Part shown: positions 30,501-31,003 of the stretch, piece after piece
Layout of the letters: the number at the start of each line of letters is the position of its first letter
Numbering within the stretch: position 1 is the first letter of the stretch
Origin: CAZCVI01 sp964502145
Lineage (GTDB): Bacteria; Acidobacteriota; Aminicenantia; UBA2199
Length of the DNA stretch: 64,000 nt
NCBI GenBank assembly: GCA_964502145.1
Contig: CAZCVI010000030.1
Coordinates: forward strand, 1-64,000
Reading direction: 5' to 3'
Translations under genes and position numbers: made by a program
The notes under the pieces: model-generated
What the model was told of the DNA's origin: nothing
What the model saw: the letters and a program-made list of their open reading frames with translations, nothing else
The model's database searches: none

Positions 30501-30966
30501 AGTAAAAGACAATTTTCTCAATGCCTACGAGAACCAGGATTATCCCTTTGACGAATTGGTTTGGAAACTGAAATTAAAGAGAGAGACGGGACGGAACCCC
30601 TTGGTGGAAACAGTATTTGTGGTGGTGGCACAGGATAATAATGGGGTTAATGATAAGGCAAATGATAGGATTAATGATGGGATTAATGATGGTCGTGATG
30701 TAAGTCTTTATAGTCATGAAGAAAAAATCGCTCATTTCGATTTAATGGTCCATGTCACGGAGCGAAAAGATACGCTACGTATTTTCATTGAATACCGGAC
30801 AGCATTATTTAAAACAGCCACTATAGAAGGGATAGCGAAAAACTTTATTCATGTTTTACAGCAGATAGTAGAAAATGGGGAACTAAAACTGGGCGAAATA
30901 AGAGTCACCACGGCGACTGTGACAGCAAAAGTACACCCGTTCCAAAAAAATGAGCTTGATTGGTAG
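310..30966 (+). CDS. Giant nonribosomal peptide synthetase, eight modules plus terminal C domain
   Basis: This multimodular NRPS has about 10,218 residues (roughly 1.15 MDa), far above usual NRPS subunits. Domain order is C-A-PCP, C-A-PCP-E, C-A-PCP-E, C-A-PCP (x3), C-A(with inserted methyltransferase)-PCP, C-A-PCP, C. All nine C domains keep HHxxxDG. All eight A domains keep the YxIYTSGSTGxPKG core and the NGKxDR lysine motif. All eight carriers keep the serine of GGHS or GGDS. An ATG at 298 is in frame, but the ATG at 310 has GGAG six bases upstream and is preferred. It is the first gene of an operon with a radical SAM enzyme and a second NRPS that carries the thioesterase. No MbtH-like protein, phosphopantetheinyl transferase or dedicated exporter is adjacent. 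The product is unknown to me; it is predicted to be a cationic, hydrophobic peptide of at least ten residues. Confidence 0.95.
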   Translation: MKKLSTHDIKDILKLTPMQEGMLFHFLKEPESTQYIEQLSLEMAGEIDCQWFKKAWNFVVHVNPALRTVFRWEKMDNPVQIVLKTFDLQPEFHDLTFLESTDKQKYLNTITTRLRSGSFDLSVVAFKICLCKMEADQFVMIITHHHILFDGWSTGIILKEFFSAYHDLYLQKELQEPTKTNFKEFLQCLKHQNKDMQKNYWQDYFKDYECSGELGIKKHLRKITQEQNPGKSFITYRTSLGETGKAALESFCQAHSVTPASVLYMAWGVLLQKYNNRDDVVFGTTVSGRPSSIKGIEAIIGLFINTLPLRIRGHKGETLLDLLAGINSDLQNRGDFENTPLVDIKTYSGLAPSAELFDTLLAIENYPLDNSLRECRGNLRLGAFKMEARTHYDLSIGIMLFGKMAVEIAYNADCFDTGSIEQMAIHFSHIIATIIANIRQNPLATSIEIMTDEEKQRLLYDFNLTTTAFPHDKTIPQLFLAQVEKTPHHTAVIFGDSRYTYKELHVSVGLLVRRLRAKGVGPNTIVGLLAERSVEMIVGILGILSAGGAYLPIDPGFPMPRVMYMLADSSTKLLVTTLIAAEKIPPVTEIISVQEVLSPASEHALQEYETSTHAPTFREADATDLAYIIYTSGSTGNPKGVLIRHYSVIRLVRNTNYIAINQEDCLLQLANYAFDVSVFDIFGALLNGAALVLVPQEKVSDVNMVAEVIVRNGITILAIPAALFNVVVDLKIACLKSVRRILVGGEQMSLAHCRKALEYLGKGRLINAYGPTETTVQAICNIITGIDQNAVLIPIGCPIANTTVYILDRHRHVVPINCVGEIYIGGAGNAAGYLNNPVLTAEKFVENPFMAVGTTQLTNETLYKSGDLARWLPDGTIEFLGRIDQQVKIRGFRIELGEIENRLLSHEEINEAVVLLRTDNGAEKYLCGYIVPKIAGVFAQRTTFTQELKNFLAEVLPEHMIPPYFMPLEKMPLTANGKIDRHALSHMPLAHVTRGNVHVAPRTSLEEKLAEIWKLILSAGNIGIDDNFFELGGHSLRATVLVSRISKELGVTVPLAQLFKTPTIRSLAEYIRVTAQGENYVAIEPVEKKEYYEMSSAQKRLFIIQQMDLESMAYNITDIIPLRDEITCEKLEKTFQMLIARHESFRTSFFMMDATPVQKIHDHVALQLDYFPDAAFHDVIPIIRGFVKPFVLTQAPLLRVGLIESREKGKLLLINMHHIISDGVSLKIVVADLTAIDENTFLPFLPLQYKDFAVWQNNRKAEGKMNAQEVYWLHELSGEIPVLNLLLDYPRPAMQSFAGHTLHFEVDVEHTAALKTITAQSSSTFFMVLLAVTDIWLAKLSSQEDIIIGTPIASRRHADLENIIGMFVNTLALRNYPMGNKSFRQFLDEVNARSLAAFENQEYPFEDLLDRVAVLRDVRRNPLFDIMFTFDTLSASLPFQNKNAGAKIMADSSPIAGSLAELYNGGQVAKFDLTVTALEADGKLLCSVQYCTKLFKRETIERFIVYFKNIIARTALQPDQKIGAIDILSEAEKKRMLYDFNDTHAEYSTEQTIHRFFEAYTEKHPDHIAVIFFDSQLTYQGLNQKANGLAKRLQALGVESGDIVGIMLERCVEMIVSLLAVLKAGGCYMPLDPYYPVARLGILLADSQARFLITQDYLSAKIVPHGDSGYIGHVIAVNKNQNDVWGADCDNLCVPTTPADVAYVIYTSGSTGTPKGVLIEHASVINLALCQKNRFNITPDERILQFSSFSFDVSVEQIFTTLFSGAGLVLIDKDTLLDESKFIEYIIRQNISHMNAVPAFLSTLHPNPNFHFKRMITGGDSCPVSLAETWYKTCAFYNVYGPTEATVTSIEHLVETIEPSAVILPIGKPLANTTIYIYDRWGQPVPYGVAGELYIGGSGRARGYLNRPELTAEKFIDLKTPFSIEAVYKTGDLGRWLPDGCIEFLGRIDHQVKIRGYRIELGEIENCLWRVTQIKEAVVLVREDRLGDRVLCGYIVPHISVALAQQEILIEEIRNNLSLTLPDYMIPAYFVLLEKMPLTPNGKIDRQVLAKIQPAYADLQKNLVAPRNPLEEQLTEVWAQVLGHKRIGIHDNFFKVGGDSIKAIQICARMNKAGYKIEMRDIFSHPTIAELAPMAKKIQRLAIQTEITGTIPLTPIQTYFFETAATTFHHFNQAVMFYTPECLAEVSVKHVFTVIQQHHDALRITFKKEDNTVLQSNHGLDFPLSLTVFDLRNCQDATGTLELEANKIEASINLEQGPLMQVGLFHLDDGDRLLVVIHHLVIDGVSWRILLEDINTLFTQHKKGEALVLPQKTDSFKMWAEKMRVYAASESLLNESAYWQPLAVRQIQPLPKDFDCPENVVKDIETLSITMDEADTNLLLSTVHHAFSTEINDILLTALAMAIKNIYGQDSVLIALEGHGREEILADVNVTRTVGWFTSLYPLELAISNEPDLARRIKTVKETLRRIPNKGIGYGILKYLTAKELTGAMDFSLMPRISFNYLGQMDADFVNVSFSMAKESCGSTIDPARQRNFEWDIAAVIADKKMVISIHYSKKQFAARTIERVLDNYKKELSQIITFCATRETREFTPSDFTYKGLSIQSVERFNEAYGDWLADIYLLSPMQEGMLFFALYEGNREHTGSIGTSYFQQSSYCSQRYFDIVLLEKSLNELFKRHDVFRTVFVSENVDRPVQICLRERQADFYYEDLRQLFASADDLNRDAYIREFKERDRTRGFELSSTPLLRLAVMQLDENLYQFIWSFHHIVMDGWCIGLVIGEFFEFYNGFLAQRPPLMPVVKPYRDYIQWLENQDKKKAQDYWLTYLADYDEPAGVPRQTSVKANEAGYYHASVQLQLTAGVSTRLAALSGRNNVTLNTVIQTLWGILLGKYNNKEDVVFGAVVSGRPAQLAGVESMVGLFINTIPVRIRFGEGLSFKHLLQEIQQEALVNESYHYTQLAEIQAHTNLNQNLLDHILVFENYPVSAQITGAAQKKEKNNSHSSFSIFNLESFEQTNYDFNVIVIPVAQLEINFKFNANVYDPQGIKRLAAHLHRLIEQILKHDDILIDQLTILSEEEKQQVLLEFNQTESEFPGEKTIHECFVTQAAATPENVAVVCTSTRPITYRELNEKSTRLAYLLRTKGVRQGSIVAIMIDQTIEMFVAVLAVLKSGGAYLPIDPHLPEERIIYMQKDSAAIVLLTRQAFFAKAASQCEKIAIEDSGLWNDDDHQFEPQYEPMIRPADAAYVIYTSGSTGNPKGVVIPHRALHNLCHWHNRYYAVTAADRATKYAGFSFDASVWEIFPYLIVGAAIYIINDEMKLEVQQLHDYFTHHKITIAFLPTQICEQFMSLTGTPVALRWLLTGGDTLNRYVKRDYQLVNNYGPTENTVVTTSFIVDGESDTIPIGKPIANTKLFVLNKYRQLLPIGLAGELYIGGVGLANGYLNQPELSAEKFIAPDVFNFGPLYSKLYRTGDLVRQRQDGNIEFLGRIDAQVKIRGYRIELGEIESCLGSFDEIKECVVLAGEDKNSDRYLCGYIVPRITGAFEQRPALADELRTHLSRTLPDYMIPAYFIPMDTIPLTPSGKIDRQVLAKIQPANADLQKNLVTPRNSIEENLTEVWAQVLGHKRMGIHDNFFKVGGDSIKAIQICARMNKAGYKIEMRDIFSHPTIAELAPMAKKIQRLAIQTEITGTIPLTPIQTYFFETAATTFHHFNQAVMFYTPECLAEVSVKHVFTVIQQHHDALRITFKKEDNTVLQSNHGLDFPLSLTVFDLRNCQDATGTLELEANKIEASINLEQGPLMQVGLFHLDDGDRLLVVIHHLVIDGVSWRILLEDINTLFTQHKKGEALVLPQKTDSFKMWAEKMRVYAASESLLNESAYWQPLAVRQIQPLPKDFDCPENVVKDIETLSITMDEADTNLLLSTVHHAFSTEINDILLTALAMAIKNIYGQDSVLIALEGHGREEILADVNVTRTVGWFTSLYPLELAISNEPDLARRIKTVKETLRRIPNKGIGYGILKYLTAKELTGAMDFSLMPRISFNYLGQMDADFVNVSFSMAKESCGSTIDPARQRNFEWDIAAVIADKKMVISIHYSKKQFAARTIERVLDNYKKELSQIITFCATRETREFTPSDFTYKGLSIQSVERFNEAYGDWLADIYLLSPMQEGMLFFALYEGNREHTGSIGTSYFQQSSYCSQRYFDIVLLEKSLNELFKRHDVFRTVFVSENVDRPVQICLRERQADFYYEDLRQLFASADDLNRDAYIREFKERDRTRGFELSSTPLLRLAVMQLDENLYQFIWSFHHIVMDGWCIGLVIGEFFEFYNGFLAQRPPLMPVVKPYRDYIQWLENQDKKKAQDYWLTYLADYDEPAGVPRQTSVKANEAGYYHASVQLQLTAGVSTRLAALSGRNNVTLNTVIQTLWGILLGKYNNKEDVVFGAVVSGRPAQLAGVESMVGLFINTIPVRIRFGEGLSFKHLLQEIQQEALVNESYHYTQLAEIQAHTNLNQNLLDHILVFENYPVSAQITGAAQKKEKNNSHSSFSIFNLESFEQTNYDFNVLVVPAAQLEINFKFNANVYDPPAIKRLAAHLHRLIEHILKHDDILIHQLTILSEEEKQQILFDFNQSESEFPGHKTIHECFVAQAIATPENVAVVCTSKHAITYRELNEKSTRLAYLLRTKGVRQDSIVGLMVERSIAMIIGILAILKADAAYLPIDTEYPEERKKYMIKDSGLKLLLTHETYKGNTDIECINPEMDVDSIDVYSNGEKIPQAEGSNLLYVIYTSGSTGKPKGVMLEHKNLVNLIKYQYEYTTIDFSTVLQFTSISFDVSFQEIFSTLLFGGQLYLIDKEKRNNVAELFQLVKENEIKTLFFPTSFLKFVMNEEDFITLVPACVRHIVTAGEQLVVSSRFQDYLQTHHITLHNHYGPSETHVVTALTLDPHDDIVELPTIGKPISNTTIYILDKGKHLLPVGVPGELFIGGVQVGRGYLNDPEKTAAKFITLAPGSGTVYRTGDLARWLPDGNIEFLGRMDFQVKIRGFRVELGEIESRLLNYPGISAAVVLALTSANDSSDKYLCAYFVAGSDLSIADLHEYLAGLLPDYMIPAHFVALEKIPLTPNGKIDRKVLSHMQPLDEPLSEKSLLPRNPIEEQLLAIWSEVLGVNKEKISIAANFFKIGGHSLKAVVLLSKVHKVLNVKIPLAQLFKTPTISGLAAIIAETVHDKYTAIVPVEKKEYYPLSSAQKRMYILQQMDLTGTVYNISGITRLTNRSEINNEKLESIVKMVISRHASFRTSFFVPLDVPMQRVHDDVAFQIEYYTVPTRSDMIPIITTFSRPFDLAIAPLLRVGLIDTGDSGQLLVVDMHHIIADGVSLQIVIKEFSALYENTPLLPLHVQYNDFAAWQNNCQEDGSLEQLEKYWLTQLAGEIPVLNLPVDFKRPEMQSFAGDILHVEVDHQQTAALKTILSQTGTTHFMLLLAVVNIWLSKLTGQEDIIIGTPIAGRKHADLQNIVGMFVNTLALRNFPSGDQSFTQFLHDVKTRSLDAIENQEYQFEDLVEKVGVNRDATRNPIFDVMYSFETLTDSSTGHKNHHLETEVLGADNEQMVRHYAAKFDLDVHIAESDGRLIIALLYCTQLLKKETIERYALYLKNIIATVTDNQDIPLGAIEIIGATEKRQILYDFNDTTRPYSCPKTISQWFEEQVQRTPAKTAVVFKDSQCSYFELNAKANHLARLLRHKGVTAECIVAIMMERSIEMIVAVMAVLKAGGAYCPIDPLYPLQRINYLLQDSLCVLLLTQLHNQVQFTFGGAIVYIKNHQITIADAHNLVPVAGPENLAYVIYTSGSTGEPKGVMVQHNHYVNVAMAWKEKYPISDSENNVLQIASFSFDVFAGDVIKALLNGGKLVLCPTETMTDLHSFYNLLHSQKISSLDATPAFIFPFMDHVYHNHLPIEHLKLLIIGSDSCPVADFKTLLARFGDQMRIINCYGVTEATIDTSVYEESLETLPLSGHVPIGKPHANMKMVIMDTYGHLVPIGIPGELYIGGKSVARGYLHRPELTADRFIPDPFSPGERLYKTGDRVKWLADGNVAFLGRIDQQVKIRGYRIELAEIEAKLVAHEDIKEAVVQVIESNDKYLCAFVVPREPGVWAKGAGAVLKEYLTACLPEYMVPSYFIVMDKFPLTPNGKIDRKLLSQTHITHLQCCDEYIAPSNPVEEKLVALWSNLLAIDKEKISTSADFFKLGGHSLKAVVLLSTIHKEFNVTLPLSELFKKPTVHGLAATITGAVYDPYADIEPVEKKEYYPMSSAQKRLYIIQQMDLDSTAYNMPGVTRLSDKIDGEKLQQTFNMLIQRHESFRTSFHMQADVPVQKIHDQAPLHIEHYANADSITIDLIMSGFIQPFDLTLAPLLRVGLIQSKEKGNLLLVDMHHIISDGISHDILVTDLLAIYKESPLPPLRVQYKDFARWQNDRQEAGKLEQQEKYWLQEFSGQIPVLDLPMDYPRPAEQSFAGDTVSFHVDAELTAALKTIVSRSNTTFFMLLLAITQVWLSKLSGQEDIIVGTPIAGRKHAALEKIIGMFVNTLALRNFPSGGQSFMQFLYEVKARSLAAFENQEYPFEELVEKVAVSRDASRNPLFDIMLTFETVHTLLADSERGDRDTTAPDSTTNPLQAAKFDMTVNIVESAGTLTISLLYCSKLFKKETIEGYAGYLGNILSAVTQNSDVPLSAIEIMSVQEKQRLLYEFNNTTTSYPSTQTIPQLFAEQAEKIPHHIAVILDESQITYQELENRARRLAQVLQTTGVGPNTIVALMAERSIEMIVGIMGILKAGGAYLPLEPNFPQQRISYMLADSNTHVLVVTARTAGKIPFEHHIININQVLTTPSDQSLFPVLADAANLAYIIYTSGSTGMPKGVLTLHYNVSRVVRNTNYIDIQQTDRLLQLSNYAFDGSVFDIYGALLNGAALVLLPPVPVIGVDLLAEMITTQMVTLFFITVALFNLLVDLNLACLKSVRHVIAGGERMSVEHTGKALAYLGNGRIINGYGPTETTVFAVCNVIQGIDAQAPSIPIGTPIANTTVYILDRYLHAVPMNSVGELYIGGAGNALGYLNNPTLTAERFIKNPFITTGTTQTLYKTGDLARWLPDGTIECLGRIDHQVKIRGFRIELGEIENRLLSHEEINEAVILVQEDRRGDKYLCGYIVPASRGTFTQRPTLAEELKKYLAATLPEYMIPAYFIPLEKMPLTPNGKIDRNVLLHLQPTDRQSRQNHTAPRNKTEAQLVAIWADVLNIDTTAIGIESDFFELGGHSLRATILVSKIHKELEVKVPLTEVFKRKTVSGIAEYINQAQKEKYTGIAFIEMKEYYPLSSAQKRLYFLQQMDETGISYNMPMLLSLGKEVEKNRLEATLAALIFRHESLRTSFTTVSNVPVQRVHDHLEFACEYYDASAPYSPQSTPVTTLVKNFVRPFDLSKAPLLRSGLIRLPDNNHIWMVDVHHIVSDGTSHAILTDDFLALYNHKELAPLKFHYKEFSQWQNNLFEKGAIQIQEEYWLKLYAGEIPTLDLPTDYKRPAIFTFAGDTFYFELKDEEVRPFKELAITCGGTLFMNILAALNTLFYRYTGQTDIIIGNGIAGRNHEDILRVIGMFVNTQAMRNYPQGEKTYEAFLREVNQHSVHAFENQDVQFEELVDKLALERDASRNPLFDICMIVQNFQQAQGQDALPVALFGGKETQPLPAEVNYRNKTAKFDMTFFVTERDETLDIAIEYYTGIFEEATIERMATHFKNIIKAVIADPAIPLIKIPLLSHAEEKQLLYAFNESTTPYPKDKTIHSIFADQVEKSPDTIALVLNDAVLTYKELDREANRLARYLIEGKGIIPAHEERVGLLMSPSFSRIIAIMGILKAGSCYVPLDPSMPEERLKYMIKDGCIGIVISEKKYIKTLNRLQWECQTLHSFLCMDSDDVLQEDEREKSALMDKELWHHVADTAVDEITGGGWNSSYTGKPIPKEEMDEYGANVRLKLTPLLHPAMRVLEIGSASGITMFGIAPQVAMYYGTDLSQVITDKNKERVKQEGISNIKLACLAAHEISQIKDMSFDDEEHTPFTGVDLIIINSVIQCFHGHNYLRHVIAQAIDLMADNGLLFIGDIMDQDTKEALIRDLTAFKNADKERQYTTKTDWSTELFVARDFWTDLAAEVSVIKDIQFSHKIYTINNELTKFRYDTLITINKKPVIVKPWPKKKYQEDRRTLCRFSTEPIHVNTSPDSLAYIIYTSGSTGNPKGVLTLHYNVSRVVCNTNYITITPNDRLLQLSNYAFDGSVFDIFGALLNRSALVLLPAEKGVGVDLLADVITQKAVTVFFVTTALFNLLTHEVPHIFDHIRHVLFGGERVSVDHSKRALEYAGPGKILHMYGPTEITVYATAYPIHTIEKNAITIPIGPPNANTTAYILDNYLQPVPLGVTAEIYIGGLGTARGYMNRPELTHDVFIPNPFVAGDRLYKTGDLGKWLPGGDIEFIGRSDFQVKIRGYRIELGEIEKRLLSFSEIKETIVLAREDSSGDRYLCSYIVPQIPGAFDQRPTLTEEIRTHLAATLPEFMIPTYFLPLEKMPLNRNGKIDRNVLDRIQTSDYMAQNEYTAPRNKIEEKLVHIWSEVLNVQPGLISIDANFFELGGHSLRATILVSKIHKELNVKLPLAEVFKRKTLRGMAEYLENILEDTLKDTYSGIEPVEKKEYYEMSSVQKRLYFIQQLDLQSTVYNIFGVNPLMDDLNIEKLEMVFKTLIDHHESFRTSFHMVNDEPVQIVHDHAPFQIEYFTVAEKTPARNTEETNSIIKRFLRPFDLTKAPLLRVGLIQSMTNGKSNLLLVDIHHIIADGVSFELLIKDFMACYKGTALLPLYVQYKDFAHWQNYHKINGYLNSQEKYWLSIFSEEIPVLNLPVDYKRPEMQSFEGNTVNFLLSDVETHTLKELAVRTGATLYMTILAVYTLLLSRLSGQEDIVVGTPIAARRHTDLEHIIGMFVNTLAMRNYPEGEKTFDTFLQEIKERTLAAFENQDYPFEDLVNRVVVRRDTGRNPIFDAMLNLLNQADFSRTNPAQETQTSYEHRRSTAKFDLNLAAVEMSQTLFFTLEYSTVLFKPETIDRFITYFKKIMAELCISLSENRPLKLMDIEIISQKEKEEILDLSNGPEDFFDTDKTIHGLFEKQAARTPDNTALVYMSNSAITYRELNEKSGRLAYLLREKGVRQDSVVGLMVERSIEMIIGLLAILKAEGGYLPIDTEYPQERKKYMIKDSGMQVLLTNESYDGNQNIECVDPSIQIAGPHVYSGSEKNQPGRGSDIVYVIYTSGSTGNPKGVILEHSNLVNLIEWEYKYTAIDFSTVMQFYSISFDGSFQEIFSALMSGGRVAIIDRDKRTNILELFRLVLVNDIKTMLLPTTFMKFVMNEEEFINFFPLCVRHIITAGEQLVVSLRFQDYLHRSGLTVHNHYGPSETHVVTTLTLDPNKEIAELPTIGRPLVNTGIYIVDQGKHVLPVNVAGELLIGGIQVGRGYLNAPEKSAEKFITLPLLPSSNNKVYRTGDLSRWLPDGNIEFLGRMDFQVKIRGFRVELGEIESRLLNYPGIVEAVVLALATDNGDKELYAYIVSEGECPVSDLWAYLGSVFPDYMIPSHLVPLEKIPLTSSGKVDRKVLAQIKVADSKFLEECVPPRNRIEEQLVAIWSEVLGWEKEKISITADFFKMGGHSLKAIVLLSKVHKLLSVPVPLMALFKTPSIKGLSEYIASATPDNYTSIEATEKREYYPLSSAQKRLYIIQQMDLESTAYNMPQVFPLATTSNILQVENAFRALIGRHECLRTSFLLVAEEPVQKIHDDVPFVIQYEETVVENEVVQTIFARFVRPFDLSGAPLLRVGVIRDVHVQEHYILMLDMHHIITDGISQGIIVNDFMKLYNGESLPPLRLQYKDFSQWQNSDTQQRLNQKQETYWLELFATQYRLLNMPIDYPRPEVYDFEGDEVFVEVDETLTTALRQAGINSGTTLNIFLLAAYNILLAKYTLQNDIVVGAPVAGRRHLELHDIAGFFANMLALRNNVQEELSFNEFLMAVKDNFLNAYENQDYPFDELVWKLKLKRETGRNPLVETVFVVVAQDNNGVNDKANDRINDGINDGRDVSLYSHEEKIAHFDLMVHVTERKDTLRIFIEYRTALFKTATIEGIAKNFIHVLQQIVENGELKLGEIRVTTATVTAKVHPFQKNELDW
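3560..8060 (+). other. NRPS module 2: C-A-PCP-E
   Basis: The LCL-type C domain (3570-4890) has MHHIISDG. The A domain (4960-6450) reads DVENIGVVTK. The acidic residue at the third code position would suit a polar or basic side chain, but I do not assign a substrate. The PCP is GGDSIKAIQ type (Ser near 6607), as usual before epimerases. The E domain (about 6750-8050) has HHLVIDGVSW and RTVGWFTSLYP. It predicts a D-residue at position 2. Confidence 0.8.
6571..9323 (+). repeat. Direct repeat copy 1: PCP-E-C block
   Basis: This 2,753-base block matches 11176-13928 with no difference found by eye. It covers most of PCP2, the whole E1 domain and most of C3. The copies are 4,605 bases apart, exactly one module. 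On both sides the match decays within about 150-450 bases into the A domains, which are clearly different. Confidence 0.9.
8110..12660 (+). other. NRPS module 3: C(DCL)-A(Leu)-PCP-E
   Basis: The C domain (8140-9500) is DCL type (LSPMQEGMLFF, HHIVMDGW), as expected after an epimerase. The A domain (9570-11060) gives the code DAWFLGNVVK, identical to the canonical Leu code. The PCP (Ser near 11212) and E domain (11355-12655) repeat those of module 2. D-Leu is predicted at position 3. Confidence 0.85.
11176..13928 (+). repeat. Direct repeat copy 2: PCP-E-C block
   Basis: This is the second copy of the block at 6571-9323, covering PCP3, E2 and most of C4. The first mismatches are at 11175 on the left and 13929 on the right. 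Lack of any silent difference implies very recent duplication or continuing gene conversion. Confidence 0.9.
12715..15950 (+). other. NRPS module 4: C(DCL)-A(Pro-like)-PCP
   Basis: The DCL-type C domain is a copy of the module 3 C domain apart from its last part. The A domain (14170-15660) reads DVQFVAHVVK, close to the Pro code DVQLIAHVVK of gramicidin S/tyrocidine synthetases. The PCP has KIGGHSLKA. Pro is predicted at position 4, directly after D-Leu. Confidence 0.75.
15950..19140 (+). other. NRPS module 5: C-A(Orn-like)-PCP
   Basis: The LCL C domain has MHHIIADG. The A domain (17350-18840) carries FDVFAGD and CYGVTEATID and reads DVGDIGCIDK. This is close to the Orn code DVGEIGSIDK known from tyrocidine, gramicidin S and bacitracin synthetases. 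Orn or another diamino acid such as Dab is predicted at position 5. Confidence 0.7.
19140..22310 (+). other. NRPS module 6: C-A(Ile/Val-like)-PCP
   Basis: The LCL C domain has MHHIISDG. The A domain (20520-22000) reads DGFFIGGVFK, a mix of known Ile (DGFFLGVVYK) and Val (DAFWIGGTFK) codes, so a branched aliphatic residue is expected. The PCP has ELGGHSLRA near 22158. Sequence outside the code is close to modules 1 and 7, suggesting shared ancestry. Confidence 0.7.
22310..26390 (+). other. NRPS module 7: C-A(interrupted by MT)-PCP
   Basis: The LCL C domain has VHHIVSDG. The A domain begins near 23700 with its a1 (LTYKEL) and a2 (LKAGSCYVPLDP) motifs. It is interrupted by a methyltransferase, then resumes at a3 (YIIYTSGSTGNPKG) near 25030 and ends near 26080. 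The code is DGFFLGMVYK, closest to Ile codes. The PCP has ELGGHSLRA. A methylated Ile/Leu-like residue is predicted at position 7. Confidence 0.75.
24150..25005 (+). other. Methyltransferase domain inserted between A-domain motifs a2 and a3
   Basis: This is a class I SAM-dependent methyltransferase with motif I VLEIGSASG (about 24325-24357). It also has features of NRPS N-methyltransferases: GGWNSSYTGKPIPKEEM at the start and NSVIQCFHGHNYL in the middle. N-methylation is therefore the best guess. Most such domains sit between a8 and a9. Insertion at a2-a3 is known but rarer (TioN of thiocoraline, KtzH of kutzneride). Confidence 0.8.
26390..29580 (+). other. NRPS module 8: C-A(Pro-like)-PCP
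   Basis: The LCL C domain has IHHIIADG. The A domain (27790-29270) reads DGQLIAHVVK, the Pro code with Gly in place of Val at position two. It is a close paralogue of the module 4 A domain (shared SFQEIFS, NHYGPSETHVV). The PCP has KMGGHSLKA. Pro is predicted at position 8. Confidence 0.7.
29580..30966 (+). other. NRPS terminal condensation domain (C9)
   Basis: This complete LCL-type C domain has MHHIITDG near 29980 and ends the protein without a following A domain. It should condense the module 8 peptidyl chain with the Val loaded on the next protein. Its last 30 residues are a short non-domain tail. A small run of near-repeats (ND-containing, about 30645-30695) lies in its C-lobe. Confidence 0.8.
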
Positions 30967-31003
30967 AAGTGAATCACCAATCGGGCAAGCGGAGGAGTTT
31001 AAT

